Source: JAWKJY01 sp041393535
Lineage (GTDB): Bacteria; Actinomycetota; Thermoleophilia; Gaiellales; Gaiellaceae
Assembly (NCBI GenBank): GCA_041393535.1
Contig: JAWKJY010000001.1
Location: 310,001 to 374,000, forward strand
Direction: 5' to 3'
Length of the DNA stretch: 64,000 nucleotides
The notes under the pieces are model-generated. The model had not been told where the DNA came from, did no database searches, and was given only the letters and a program-made list of their open reading frames with translations. Shown here one piece after another: positions 7,666 to 17,246 of this stretch. The position numbers and the translations under genes are program-made. Every line of letters starts with the position of its first letter. Within the stretch, counting starts at the first letter, position 1.

Positions 7666-8946
7666 CTACGCGCTCGCGGCGAGGAGCGAGTCGAGGCCGG
7701 CGCGGATGCCGTCGCCGATCTGGGCGATCTCGTCCTCGGTGATGATGAGCGGCGGCGAGACCGCGATCGAGCGGACCAGCGGCCGGACGAGCACGCCGCC
7801 CGCCTCGCGGGTGTGGACGTAGGCCTGGCCGACCGCCTTCGGGTTCGCCTGGATCACCTCGGGCTTCAGCTCGACGGCGGCCATCAGGCCCGTGCCGCCG
7901 CGCACCTCGGAGACGAGCGGGTGGTCGGCGAGCGGGGCGAGCGCGTCGTAGAGCGTGCCCTCGAGCGCCATCCCGCGAGGGACGAGGTTCTCGCGCTCCA
8001 TGATCTCGATGTTCGCGAGCCCGGCGGCGCAGCACGCGGCGTGGCCCGAGTACGTGTTGCCGTGGCGGACCATCCGGCCGGGCGCCGACCAGAACGGCTC
8101 GGCGACGCGCCCGTGGACGACGACGCCGCCGAGCGGCAGGTAGCCGCTCGTGACGCCCTTCGCGAAGATCACCATGTCCGGCTCGATGCCGAACCGCTCG
8201 AAGCCGTACCAGGTGCCGATCCGGCCCATGCCGCAGATCGTCGAGTCGACGATCAGCAGGATCCCCTGCGAGCGGCAGAGCTCGGCGACGCCCTCGACGT
8301 AGCCCTCGCTCGGCGGCAGCACGCCGCCCGCGCCGATCACCGGCTCGAAGATGAACGCCGCGACGTTGTCCGCGCCGGCCTTCGCGATCGTCTCCTCGAG
8401 CGCGGCCACGGAGTCGTGCTCGACGTGCGTGATCCCCGGCATCAGCTGGCCCCAGCCGACCCGGTTGGGGTCGATACCGCCGAGGCTCGTGCCGTAGCCG
8501 TGCGTGCCGTGGTACGCGTTCGTGCGGCTGATGATCTCGGTGCGCTGCCCGTTGCCGTGCGCGTCGTGGAAGAGCCGGGCGAGCTTCGCGGTCGTCTCGA
8601 CCGCGTCGGAGCCGCCGCTGTTGAAGAAGACCCGGGCGCCGGGGAGGCCGGAGAGGTCGGCGAGCTTCGCCGCGAGCTCCCTCGTCGGCTCCGTCACGCC
8701 GTCGCCGAAGCAGGAGTAGGAGGCGAGCTTCTTCAGCTGGGCGGCCGCCGCGTCGGCGATCTCCGCGCGCCCGTGGCCGACGTTCACGTACCAGAGGGCC
8801 GCCGACGCGTCGATGAACTTGCGCCCCTGGTCGTCCCAGAGCCAGCTCCCCTCGCCCCGCGTGAGGACGAACTCGTTGCTCTTCACGGCGCCCATGTCGG
8901 CGAACGGGTGCCAGAATGCGGTCTCCTGATCGGCTGCGATCGCCAT
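7666..8946 (-). CDS. Class III aminotransferase (omega-amino acid:pyruvate type)
   Basis: This 426-residue PLP enzyme contains the class III features NSGGSDAVETTAKLAR and TNAYHGTHGYG. It also has LIVDSTICGMGRIGTW, where the usual (D/E)E is DS, and the PLP lysine K263 in MVIFAKGVTSGYLPLGG. The N-terminal FWHPFADMGAV motif is typical of beta-alanine/omega-amino-acid:pyruvate transaminases. That would suit the last step of reductive pyrimidine breakdown (beta-alanine to malonic semialdehyde). ATG at 8946 is preceded by AGGAG and chosen over the longer GTG frame. It is divergent from the hydantoinase operon, sharing a ~95-bp control region. The replaced Asp/Glu in the cofactor-binding motif deserves checking. 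Confidence 0.88.
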   Translation of the reverse strand: MAIAADQETAFWHPFADMGAVKSNEFVLTRGEGSWLWDDQGRKFIDASAALWYVNVGHGRAEIADAAAAQLKKLASYSCFGDGVTEPTRELAAKLADLSGLPGARVFFNSGGSDAVETTAKLARLFHDAHGNGQRTEIISRTNAYHGTHGYGTSLGGIDPNRVGWGQLMPGITHVEHDSVAALEETIAKAGADNVAAFIFEPVIGAGGVLPPSEGYVEGVAELCRSQGILLIVDSTICGMGRIGTWYGFERFGIEPDMVIFAKGVTSGYLPLGGVVVHGRVAEPFWSAPGRMVRHGNTYSGHAACCAAGLANIEIMERENLVPRGMALEGTLYDALAPLADHPLVSEVRGGTGLMAAVELKPEVIQANPKAVGQAYVHTREAGGVLVRPLVRSIAVSPPLIITEDEIAQIGDGIRAGLDSLLAASA

Positions 8947-8978
8947 GCGTTCTCCTGACTCGGGACGTCGGTCGTCGT

Positions 8979-8984
8979 AGTCTA
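8979..8984 (-). promoter_or_regulatory. -10 box TAGACT for the aminotransferase
   Basis: TAGACT on the minus strand lies 32 nt before the ATG at 8946, leaving room for the AGGAG ribosome site. It is embedded in the 9-bp near-palindrome GTAGTCTAC in the divergent control region. Confidence 0.4.
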
Positions 8985-9041
8985 CGTCGGTACGGGGCGT
9001 CGTCTCGGCGTCACGGCAAACGCTCACGAGGAGAAGCCGTC

Positions 9042-11081
9042 TTGGCCAAGCTTCGGGTCGCCGTCGACGTCGGCGGCACCTTCACCGACATCTACATCCT
9101 CGACGAGGACACGGGGCAGGCGCGCGTGGCGAAGGTGCCGTCGACGCCCCAGGACCCGATCGAGGGCGTGCTCTCGGGCGTCCGCGACGCGGGCGTCGAC
9201 CTGAAGGACGTCGCGCTCTTCTCCCACGGGACGACGGTCGCGACGAACGCGCTCATCACCCGCCGGCTCGCCCCCGCGGCGATGGTGACGACGAAGGGCT
9301 TCCGCGACGTGATCGAGATCCGCCGCGGCACGAAGGAGGATCTCTGGGACACCTACAAGGACGTGGCGCCGCCCTACCTCAAGCGCCGCGATCGGCTCGA
9401 GGTCTCGGAGCGGATCGACTGCTCGGGCGCCGTGCTCGAGCCGCTGGACGAGGACGGGGCCCGGGAGGTCGCCGCCCGCCTGCGCCGGCGCGACGTGGCC
9501 ACGGTGGCCGTCTGCTTCGTGAACGCCTACGCGAACCCGGCGCACGAGCAGCGGATGCGCGAGATCCTGGAGGAGGAGCTGCCCGGCGTGATCGTCTCGA
9601 CGTCGAGCGAGGTGCTGCCGGAGATCTTCGAGCACGAGCGGTTCTCGACGACCGTCGCGAACGCCGTGCTCGCACCGCTCGTCGGCCAGTACACGCGCCG
9701 CCTCGGCGAGCGGCTGGCGGAGGGCGGCTACGACGGCGACCTGCTGCTCCTGCACTCCGGCGGCGGCGTGATGACGCCGAAGACCGCCGAGCGGCTCGCC
9801 GTCCGGCTCGCCGCCTCCGGCATCGCGGCGGGCGCGATCGCGGCGCGCCACGTCGCCGCGCTGTGCGGGTACGAGAACGCGATCGGCCTCGACATGGGCG
9901 GCACGTCGACGGACATCTCGCTCGTCTACGCGGGCGAGGCGCGCCTCACGAAGGAGTGGTTCGTCGAGTACGGCTACCCGATCGTCTTCCCGTCCATCGA
10001 GGTGCTGACGATCGGCGCGGGCGGCGGCTCGCTCGCCTGGATCGACGAGGCGGGCGCGCTGCGCAACGGGCCCCAGTCGGCGGGAGCCGAGCCAGGGCCG
10101 GCCTGCTACGGCAGGGGCGGCGAGCGCGCGACGAACACGGACGCGAACGTCGTCCTCGGCCGGCTCGGCGAGGAGCTGATCGGCGGCGCGATGCGGCTGG
10201 ACCGCGACCGGGCCGCGCGGGCGATCGAGGCCTGCGTCGGCGGCCCGCTCGGGCTCGGCCTCGACGAGGCGGCGCTCGCCGTCCTGCAGGTCGCCAACGC
10301 GAACATGGCCGACGCCGTGCGCCTGATCTCGATCCGGCGCGGCTACGACCCGCGCGAGTTCGCGCTCGTCGTCTTCGGCGGCGCGGGCCCCCTGCACGGC
10401 GCCGCGCTGGCGCGCGAGCTCTCGATCCCGACCGTCCTCGTGCCCCCGAACCCGGGGATCACCTCGGCGCTCGGCTGCCTGCTCGTCGACATCCGCCACG
10501 ACCTCTCGACGATGTACCTGGCGCGGGCCGATCGGGTGGAGGCCGACGAGCTCGAGCAGGCCTTCGGCGCGCTCGAGGCCGAGGCGCGCGAGCGGCTCGA
10601 CGCCGAGGGCGTCGCCGAGGCGGACATGAGCCTGCAGCGGTTCCTCGAGATGCGCTACCTCGGGCAGTGGCGCTCGCTCTCCGTCCCCGTCGGGGCGCCG
10701 CTCGACCTCGCCGCGGCCGTCGCGGAGTTCCACGGCGAGCACGCGCGCGAGCACAACTACCGCCGCGACGAGGCGGTCGTCGAGATCTACCGGCTGACGA
10801 TCCGCGCGGTCGGCGTCACCCCGAAGGCGACGCTTCGCCGGCACGAGGCGAACGGCTTCCGGGCGGAGCCGGTCGGCTCGCGGCCGATCCGCTTCGACGA
10901 GCACGAGGAGCCGCTGCCCACGCCCGTCTACGATCGCGCCGCGCTCCCGGCGGGCACGATGCTCGTCGGGCCGGCCGTGATCGACCAGCTCGACTCGACC
11001 ACCCTCGTGCCGCCCGGCCTGCGCGCCGAGGTGGACGAGTGGCTCAACATCCGCATCCACGTCGAGGAGGCAGCCCGGTGA
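9042..11081 (+). CDS. hyuA: Hydantoinase/oxoprolinase family protein, subunit A
   Basis: This 679-residue protein begins AKLRVAVDVGGTFTDIYI, the ASKHA-type phosphate-binding loop of HyuA/oxoprolinase A. It continues with FSHGTTVATNALI, GLDMGGTSTDISLV and FGGAGPLHGAALA, all typical of ATP-dependent N-methylhydantoinase and 5-oxoprolinase alpha chains. Together with HyuB it would open a cyclic amide using ATP. TTG at 9042, with GAGGAG about 9 nt upstream, is the only sensible start because the upstream frame lacks homology. The stop overlaps the HyuB start (GTGA at 11078-11081). It is the first gene of a three-gene operon with hyuB and a MocR regulator. The exact substrate (hydantoin, oxoproline, or acetophenone-like) cannot be read. 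Confidence 0.92.
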   Translation: MAKLRVAVDVGGTFTDIYILDEDTGQARVAKVPSTPQDPIEGVLSGVRDAGVDLKDVALFSHGTTVATNALITRRLAPAAMVTTKGFRDVIEIRRGTKEDLWDTYKDVAPPYLKRRDRLEVSERIDCSGAVLEPLDEDGAREVAARLRRRDVATVAVCFVNAYANPAHEQRMREILEEELPGVIVSTSSEVLPEIFEHERFSTTVANAVLAPLVGQYTRRLGERLAEGGYDGDLLLLHSGGGVMTPKTAERLAVRLAASGIAAGAIAARHVAALCGYENAIGLDMGGTSTDISLVYAGEARLTKEWFVEYGYPIVFPSIEVLTIGAGGGSLAWIDEAGALRNGPQSAGAEPGPACYGRGGERATNTDANVVLGRLGEELIGGAMRLDRDRAARAIEACVGGPLGLGLDEAALAVLQVANANMADAVRLISIRRGYDPREFALVVFGGAGPLHGAALARELSIPTVLVPPNPGITSALGCLLVDIRHDLSTMYLARADRVEADELEQAFGALEAEARERLDAEGVAEADMSLQRFLEMRYLGQWRSLSVPVGAPLDLAAAVAEFHGEHAREHNYRRDEAVVEIYRLTIRAVGVTPKATLRRHEANGFRAEPVGSRPIRFDEHEEPLPTPVYDRAALPAGTMLVGPAVIDQLDSTTLVPPGLRAEVDEWLNIRIHVEEAAR

Positions 11082-13060
11082 CGACCTCGACCCGCACCTA
11101 CACGCTCGACCCCGTCACGTTCGAGGTGCTGAAGAACGCGTTCGTGACGACGGTCGACCAGATGGCCGAGCAGATCCTGCGCACGTGCCACTCGTTCGTC
11201 CTCTACGCGCGCGACTTCTCGTCCGCGCTCTGCGATCCCGAGGGCGACACGATCATGCAGGGGAGCCAGGACATCGCCGTCCACGTCGGCACGCTGCACT
11301 TCACGGCGAAGGCGACGATCGAGGCCTTCGCCGGCCGGATGCGCCCGGGCGACGTCTACGCGATCAACGACCCGTACGCGGGCGGCACGCACTTCTGCGA
11401 CGTCCGCGTCGTCCGCCCGGTCTTCGTCGGCGACGAGGTGATCGCGTACGCGCAGTCCAACGGCCACTGGGCCGACGTCGGCGGCAGCGTTCCCGGCTCC
11501 TTCGACGTGAACGCGCGCGATCACTTCGGCGAGGGCCTGCGGATCACGCCCGTGCGGATCTACGACCAGGGCCGCTACTGCGACGACGTCGTGCGCCTGA
11601 TCGTCTCGAACACCCGCGGCCCGGAGGGCAACGAGGGCGACCTCCACTCGCAGGTCGAGGCGACCGCGGTCGCCGAGCGGGAGCTCCTGCGCCTCGTCGG
11701 CAAGTACGGCGTCGAGACGGTCGTCACCGCCTTCGGCGAGGTGCAGGACTACGTCGAGCGGCTGACCCGCCAGCGCGTCGCTCGCATCCCGGACGGGACA
11801 TGGGAGACCGAGGACTACCTCGACTACGACCCGGCGCTCGGCGAGGGCCTGATCCCGATCCGCGTGAAGATGACGATCGACGGCGACCAGATCCGCTACG
11901 ACCTGTCGGGCTCGCACCCGGCGGTCGGCACGTTCCTGAACGGCAGCTTCGGGTCGACGTTCTCCGGGATCGTGACGGGGACGAAGATGTTCTTCCCCGA
12001 CCTGCCGCTCAACTCGGGGTTCTACCGCGCGATCGAGGTCGACCTCGGCCCGGTCGGCACGGTCGTCAACGCCGGCTGGCCGACCGCCGTCACGGGCTTC
12101 TGCTCGGGCGCCTACGGGAAGGTCGTCAACGCGGTGATGGAGCTGTGGTCCCGCGTGCTGCCCGAGCGGGCGATCGCCTGCTGCCCGGACATCGAGTACC
12201 TGCTGATCGGCGGGCGCGACGGGCGCCAGCACGAGCGGCCGATCTTCATGTGGTACGACTGGATGGTCAACGGCTGGGGCGGCCGCAACGGCCGCGACGG
12301 CTCGAACGCGACCTCGAGCATCTTCGGGGTCGGCGAGGCCGTCCAGCCCTTCGAGGGCCAGGAGCGCCTGACGCCGGTGGTGACGAGCGAGCACTCGATC
12401 CTGCCGGACTCCGGCGGCCCCGGCCGCTTCCGCGGCGGCTGCGGCGCGCAGAAGGGTGGGACGCTCACCGCGGCCGAGGGCACGGTGATGTCCTACTGCT
12501 GCGACCGGGCCCGCTCGATCACGTGGGGGATCGAGGGGGGTCTGCCGTCGATCCCGCAAGGCGTCTGGTTGCGTCGCAGCGGCGAGGAGGCCCGCTACCT
12601 CGGCGCCATCTTCTCGAACGTGCCCGTCGGCGAGGGCGACTTCTTCACCCGCGCCTCGGCGGGCGGCGGCGGCTACGGGGATCCGCTCGACCGCGACCCG
12701 GAGCTCGTCCGCGAGGACGTCGCCGACGGCTACGTCTCGCTCGAGCGGGCTCGTCTCGACTACGGCGTCGTCCTGCGCGAGCTCGACGCCGACCTCGGGA
12801 TCTACGAGCTCGACGCGCAGGCGACCGAGGGGGAGCGCGCCGTGCAGCGCGGCGCCCGCGCCGCCTGGCTCGACGAGGATGCCGAGCAGGTCGCGGCGCG
12901 CTACCGGGCCGGCGAGCTGACGGTGCACGATCTCGTCCGCCGCTACGGCGTCGTCCTCGACTGGGGCGAGGGGACGCTGCTGCCACGGACGACCGAGCAG
13001 TTCCGCGCGATGCTGCGCCGCCGCGCCTCCGCCCACTGGACGCCGTCGCCGGGGCCGTGA
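11078..13060 (+). CDS. hyuB: Hydantoinase/oxoprolinase family protein, subunit B
   Basis: This 660-residue partner of HyuA begins TYTLDPVTFEVLKNAF. It contains the conserved SSALCDPEGD, NDPYAGGTHFCDVRVV and SNGHWADVGGS motifs, then a C-terminal GGGGYGDPLDRDPELV segment. All are diagnostic of the hydantoinase B/oxoprolinase beta family. GTG 11078 overlaps the HyuA stop, so translation is coupled. A long open frame continues upstream inside hyuA but is only a shadow. A C-terminal extension of about 100 residues after GDPLDRDPELV (VAARYRAGELTVHDLVRRYG) is Arg/Glu-rich. Its stop again overlaps the next start (GTGA at 13057-13060). Confidence 0.92.
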   Translation: MTTSTRTYTLDPVTFEVLKNAFVTTVDQMAEQILRTCHSFVLYARDFSSALCDPEGDTIMQGSQDIAVHVGTLHFTAKATIEAFAGRMRPGDVYAINDPYAGGTHFCDVRVVRPVFVGDEVIAYAQSNGHWADVGGSVPGSFDVNARDHFGEGLRITPVRIYDQGRYCDDVVRLIVSNTRGPEGNEGDLHSQVEATAVAERELLRLVGKYGVETVVTAFGEVQDYVERLTRQRVARIPDGTWETEDYLDYDPALGEGLIPIRVKMTIDGDQIRYDLSGSHPAVGTFLNGSFGSTFSGIVTGTKMFFPDLPLNSGFYRAIEVDLGPVGTVVNAGWPTAVTGFCSGAYGKVVNAVMELWSRVLPERAIACCPDIEYLLIGGRDGRQHERPIFMWYDWMVNGWGGRNGRDGSNATSSIFGVGEAVQPFEGQERLTPVVTSEHSILPDSGGPGRFRGGCGAQKGGTLTAAEGTVMSYCCDRARSITWGIEGGLPSIPQGVWLRRSGEEARYLGAIFSNVPVGEGDFFTRASAGGGGYGDPLDRDPELVREDVADGYVSLERARLDYGVVLRELDADLGIYELDAQATEGERAVQRGARAAWLDEDAEQVAARYRAGELTVHDLVRRYGVVLDWGEGTLLPRTTEQFRAMLRRRASAHWTPSPGP

Positions 13061-14568
13061 CCCGACCGGCGGGACGAGTCGCCCCCGCCTCGGCGGAGCC
13101 GGCAGCGGAGCCCCAGGAGCGGTGGCGCCTGTCGGGCCCGGGCCTCGTCGGGCTGCTCGGCGCCGGCTGGGTCGACGGGGTCGGGCCGCTGTACGAGAAG
13201 CTCGCCATCGCCCTCCAGGGGGCGATCGAGGACGGTCGGCTGCCGACCGGGGGCTTCCTGCCGGCCGAGCGGCAGCTCGCGGAGGCGCTGTTCGTCAGCC
13301 GCGGCACCGTGGTGGCCGCCTACGCCGCCCTCCGTGACCGCGGCCTCGTCGCGAGCCGCCGCGGCAGCGGCACCCGGGTGTCCGGCCGTCCAGCGGGCAC
13401 CTTCAGCGACGAGGAGACGCTCGCCGCGCTCGCGCGCGACCCGTACCTGACCGGGCTGATCGACGAGCGCCGGGCCCCGATAGACCTGACCGTCCCGGCG
13501 CCCCGCGCGGCGCTCGAGCATCTCGCCGCGAGCGGGCAGCTCGCGAGCCTCGGCGTCGACCTGCTCAAGGACGCCACGCCGCTCGGCTACCAGCCGCGCG
13601 GCCTGGTCTCGCTTCGCCGCGCGCTCGCGCGTCGGCTGACGGCCGTGGGCGTCCCCACGGGCGAGGACGAGGTGCTGGTCACGAACGGCGGCCAGCAGGC
13701 GCTCTCCCTCCTGCTCGAGCTGTTCGTTCGCCCGAACGACGAGGTGGTCGTCGAGAACCCGTCGCACCGTGGCCTGATCGATGCGCTGCTGCACCGGCGC
13801 GCCCACGTGCTGCCGGTCGCCCTCGACGATCCGCACCTGCCGCGGCGGCTCGACCGCCTCCTCGCGGAGCGCCAGCCCAGGCTCGTCCTCCTGACGCCGA
13901 CCTGCCACAACCCGAGCGGCCACGTGCTCGACGACGACGTCCGCCGCGAGCTCGCCCGCGTGGTCGTGCGCCACGGGATCCCGCTCGTCGAGGACGTCGT
14001 CCTGGCCGACCTCGCGCTCGACGAGCCGCCGCCGCCGATCGCGGCGCGCGTCCCCGCCGACGCGCCGGTGATCGTCGTCGGGTCGCTCAGCAAGGTGCTG
14101 TGGGGCGGGCTGCGCGTCGGCTGGCTGCGCGCGCCCTCGCCCCTCGTCAGCAGGGTCGCGCGGTTGAAGGCCGTCGCGGACATGGGCACGTCGGCGGTGT
14201 CCCAGACGATCGGCCTGCAGCTCCTGGCCCAGCTCGAGACGTCCATCCTCCGGATCCAGCGCGAGGAGGTGCGACTCGCGCTCGCCACGGCGGAGGAGTG
14301 CCTGCGCGTGCACCTGCCGGACTGGCGCTGGCGGACGCCGGGCGGCGGCCGGTCGCTCTGGGCCCGCCTGCCGTGCGGCGACGCGACGCACTTCGCCCAG
14401 CACGCGCTGCTGCACGGCGTCGCGATCACGTCGGGCGCGACCCTCTGCTTCGACGGAAGCGGCGACCGGCACGTGCGGCTGCCGTTCGTCCAGCCGCCCG
14501 AGCTGCTCGCGGAGGGCTGCCGCCGCCTGGGCGACGCCTGGAACGCCTACGCGCAGTCGGTCGCGTAG
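13057..14568 (+). CDS. MocR-type GntR regulator with aminotransferase-like domain
   Basis: This is a 503-residue fusion. After a ~40-residue N-terminal lead there is a GntR winged helix (LYEKLAIALQGAIEDGRLP, LPAERQLAEALFVSRGTVV, GSGTRVSG). It is followed by a fold-type I aminotransferase domain with TNGGQQALSLLLELF and LTPTCHNPSGHVL, and PLP lysine K346 in SLSKVLWGGLRVGW. MocR proteins sense an amine or the PLP adduct and usually control adjacent catabolic genes. Here the GTGA overlap with hyuB puts it inside the hydantoinase operon, so it probably autoregulates that operon and perhaps the divergent aminotransferase. That link is inferred from position. Confidence 0.92.
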   Translation: MTRPAGRVAPASAEPAAEPQERWRLSGPGLVGLLGAGWVDGVGPLYEKLAIALQGAIEDGRLPTGGFLPAERQLAEALFVSRGTVVAAYAALRDRGLVASRRGSGTRVSGRPAGTFSDEETLAALARDPYLTGLIDERRAPIDLTVPAPRAALEHLAASGQLASLGVDLLKDATPLGYQPRGLVSLRRALARRLTAVGVPTGEDEVLVTNGGQQALSLLLELFVRPNDEVVVENPSHRGLIDALLHRRAHVLPVALDDPHLPRRLDRLLAERQPRLVLLTPTCHNPSGHVLDDDVRRELARVVVRHGIPLVEDVVLADLALDEPPPPIAARVPADAPVIVVGSLSKVLWGGLRVGWLRAPSPLVSRVARLKAVADMGTSAVSQTIGLQLLAQLETSILRIQREEVRLALATAEECLRVHLPDWRWRTPGGGRSLWARLPCGDATHFAQHALLHGVAITSGATLCFDGSGDRHVRLPFVQPPELLAEGCRRLGDAWNAYAQSVA

Positions 14569-14578
14569 CCCGGCGCCG

Positions 14579-15702
14579 CTACGCGCCGGGCGTGAGGAGC
14601 CGCTGCGGGCGGAACGGTGCGAGGGGCTCGCTCGCATGGCCCTCGAGCACCTCGTCCGCGATCAGCGAGCCGAGCGCCGCCGCGAGGGTCACGCCGCTGT
14701 GCGTGACCGCGAGGTACAGGCCGTCGGCGAGCCAGCCGAGCGCGGGCAGGTAGTCGGCCGTCAGCGCGCGCAGGCCGATCCGGGCCTCGTCGACCTGCGC
14801 GGCGACGGCCGCCGGGACGCGGCGGCGGGCGAGGTCGAGCAGGTCCCCGGCCGGCGCGGGCGGCGGGTCGGTCGGCTCGTCCCAGGCGACGCGGCGGTCG
14901 TGCGCGTCGCAGTGCAGGAGCAGCCGGCCGCCGTCGGCCGGGCGGAGCATCAGGTCGTCGACGTAGAGCATCCGGCTCGGGCCCGCGGCAACCGGGGTCG
15001 TCGTCACGAGCAGCCCGACCGCGAGCGACCCGGGCTCGCCGACGTCGACGAGCGGCAGCCGCCAGCCGGCGAGCGCGGCGATCCCGTCCGACCAGCGCCC
15101 GCAGCAGGACACCACGAGGTCGGCCGCGTGCTCGCCGCCGCCGGCGAGCACGACCCCGCGACCCGATCGCCACGCTGCAGCAGGCCCGTGACCCGCGCGT
15201 CCTCGTAGACCGTCGCGCCGAGCCCGGCCGCGACGGCGAGCACGGCCCTCGCCATCGCCGGCGCGTCGACCCAGCCCTCGTCCGGGTAGAGGCAGGCGGT
15301 CCTGGTGCGGCCGAGGTCGACGTGCGGCTCGAGCGCCTGCGCCTCGGCCCGCTCGAGCACCCGGGCCGCATAGCCGGCCGCGACGAGCTCGGGCACGCGC
15401 GCGCCGAGCCGCGACTGCTCGGCCGGGTCGTCGCTCCAGGTCAGGCAGCCGGGCAGCGAGAGCCACGGCGGGCCGCCTAGCTCGGCCGCGAGCGCGTGCC
15501 AGGCGGCGACGCCGCGGACGTTCAGGTCGAGGTACGGCCCGAGCGCCGGGTGGCTCGCGCCGATCCAGGCGAACGACGTCGCGCTCGTGCCGCCGCCGAC
15601 GCGGCCGGCGTCGACGACCGTAACGCGGACGCCGCGCTGCGCGAGTCGGAGCGCGGTGCTCGCGCCGATCACCCCTGCTCCGATCACGACGACGTGGCGC
15701 AC
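14579..15702 (-). CDS. FAD-dependent amino-acid/glycine oxidase-like enzyme (frameshifted)
   Basis: Two frames join into a ~374-residue DAO-family flavoprotein. The N-terminus RHVVVIGAGVIGASTALRLA is the FAD Rossmann loop, followed by VTVVDAGRVGGGTSA. Near 15167 the frame breaks at RVAG. Adding one G to the GGGG run gives RVAGVVLAGGGEHAADLVV, which continues the substrate domain. It ends with GLYLAVTHSGVTLAAALG and the FAD-contact region. Such enzymes oxidise D-amino acids, glycine, sarcosine or other secondary amines. GTG 15702 has TATCGT (15715-15710) 7 nt upstream, the local leaderless pattern. It is divergent from the dihydropyrimidinase at 15764. Confidence 0.75.
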
Positions 15703-15709
15703 GACGGCA

Positions 15710-15715
15710 ACGATA
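15710..15715 (-). promoter_or_regulatory. -10 box TATCGT, leaderless FAD oxidase gene
   Basis: TATCGT on the minus strand, 7 nt, then GTG at 15702. It sits in a 60-bp divergent control region with the TATAGT box of the opposite gene. Confidence 0.55.
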
Positions 15716-15750
15716 CGGCCCGGCGACCGCCGCCCGATGCGGCGAGCCCC

Positions 15751-15756
15751 TATAGT
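15751..15756 (+). promoter_or_regulatory. -10 box TATAGT, leaderless dihydropyrimidinase-like gene
   Basis: TATAGT, 7 nt, then ATG at 15764. It is one of the best matches to a TANNNT box in the window. Confidence 0.65.
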
Positions 15757-15763
15757 CGCCCGC

Positions 15764-17215
15764 ATGCTCGACCTGCTCGTGCGCAACGGCACGGTCGTCA
15801 CCGCCGAGCGGACGGAGGCGCTCGACGTCGCCGTCGACGGCGAGCGGATCGTCGCGGTCGGGCCGACCGGCTCGCTCGGCGACGAGGCGCGCCGCATCGT
15901 CGACGCGGCCGGCTGCCTCGTCATGCCCGGCGGCGTCGACCCGCACGTCCACTACGCGATGCACTTCGAGAACATCCTCGACACCGAGGGGCCCGAGCAC
16001 TCGCACGCGGCCGCGTGCGGCGGCGTCACGACCGTCTGCGACTTCGCCTTCCAGGTGCCGCCGCAGGGGCTGGCCGAGGGGATCGCCGAGAAGCTCGCCG
16101 AGCACGAGGGGCGGATGGCCGTCGACTACGGCGTCCACGCGATCCTCACGAAGACGTTCTCCTACGACGTCGTCGACGAGATCGGCCAGGCGATCGCGGA
16201 CGGCGTGCCCACCATCAAGACGATGCTGACCTACGGGTACAAGGTCGACGACGGCCAGATGTACGGCGCGATGGTCGAGACCGGGGCCAACGGCGGCATG
16301 TTCCTCGTCCATGCCGAGGACGACGCGATCGCGAACTGGCTGACGGGCAAGTACCTGCGCGAGGGCAAGAGGCACGGCGCGTACATCTGCGAGGTGCGCG
16401 GCCCGCTCGTCGAGGAGGCGGCGACGCGTCGCGCGCTGCTGCTCGCGGAGCGCGCGCCCGTCCCGCTCTACGTCCTGCACATGGCGGCCGGGACCGCGAT
16501 CGAGGCGCTCGCCGAGTACCGCAGCCGCGGCCTGCCGATGTACGGCGAGACGCTGCTCGCCTACCTCAGCTTCACGCAGGACGACCTCTGGGACGAGTCC
16601 CCGGTGCAGGTCGGCGACCGGGTCTTCGACGCGCGCGGCGCGCTGTTCAACAACTACCCGACGCCGAAGTTCGCCGCCGACCGCGAGACGTGCTGGCAGG
16701 CGATCGCCGACGGACGGCTCCAGGCCGTCTCGACCGACCACGCGCTGGTCTCGCTCGCCGACCGCTTCGGGGTGATGAGCACGACGATCGACAACATGCA
16801 GGCCGGCCAGGCCGCGGTCGAGCTGCGGCTGCCGGTGCTCTGGGACCGCGGCGTCAACGGCGGCCGGATCAGCGCGAACCGCTTCGTCGAGCTCGTCTCG
16901 ACGAACCCCGCGAAGATCATGGGCGTCTGGCCGCGGAAGGGCGCGCTCGAGGTCGGCAGCGACGCCGACATGGTCGTCTTCGACCCGGCCCGCCGCTGGA
17001 CGGTGCGCTGGCAGGACCTCCACATGAGCGGCGAGTACTCCTGCTGGGACGGCTGGGAGCTGACCGGCAAGGTGCGCGACACGATCCTGCGCGGCAGCGT
17101 GATCGTCGAGGACGGCGAGTTCGTCGGCTCGCGCACGGGCGGGCGGTACCTGAAGCGCGCGCTGCGCCCCGAGCTGCTCGCCGGCGACCCCGGCTTCCTC
17201 GCCGTCGCGCGCTGA
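15764..17215 (+). CDS. Dihydropyrimidinase/hydantoinase-like amidohydrolase, paralogue 1
   Basis: This 483-residue cyclic amidohydrolase has the metal motif DPHVHY (H61, H63) and a central lysine K152 in TIKTMLTYGYK at the place of the carboxylated Lys. It also has metal His candidates in LVHAEDD and VLHMAAGTA, and the Asp in STDHALVS. The C-terminus has the usual SDADMVVFDP fold-back strand. It differs from paralogue 2 (21089) around the active site, with HFENILDTEG instead of a GGTTT loop and TIK instead of SFK. The two probably accept different ring substrates. ATG 15764 is fixed by the leaderless promoter. The precise substrate is unknown. Confidence 0.88.
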   Translation: MLDLLVRNGTVVTAERTEALDVAVDGERIVAVGPTGSLGDEARRIVDAAGCLVMPGGVDPHVHYAMHFENILDTEGPEHSHAAACGGVTTVCDFAFQVPPQGLAEGIAEKLAEHEGRMAVDYGVHAILTKTFSYDVVDEIGQAIADGVPTIKTMLTYGYKVDDGQMYGAMVETGANGGMFLVHAEDDAIANWLTGKYLREGKRHGAYICEVRGPLVEEAATRRALLLAERAPVPLYVLHMAAGTAIEALAEYRSRGLPMYGETLLAYLSFTQDDLWDESPVQVGDRVFDARGALFNNYPTPKFAADRETCWQAIADGRLQAVSTDHALVSLADRFGVMSTTIDNMQAGQAAVELRLPVLWDRGVNGGRISANRFVELVSTNPAKIMGVWPRKGALEVGSDADMVVFDPARRWTVRWQDLHMSGEYSCWDGWELTGKVRDTILRGSVIVEDGEFVGSRTGGRYLKRALRPELLAGDPGFLAVAR

Positions 17216-17246
17216 GCGACGCGGCCCCGCGGGCCGGGCACACGAA

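Noticed and set aside
9863..11077. A ~400-codon upstream extension of HyuB, inside hyuA
   Set aside because: The extension is Arg-rich shadow of hyuA. HyuB homology begins at GTG 11078, which overlaps the hyuA stop.
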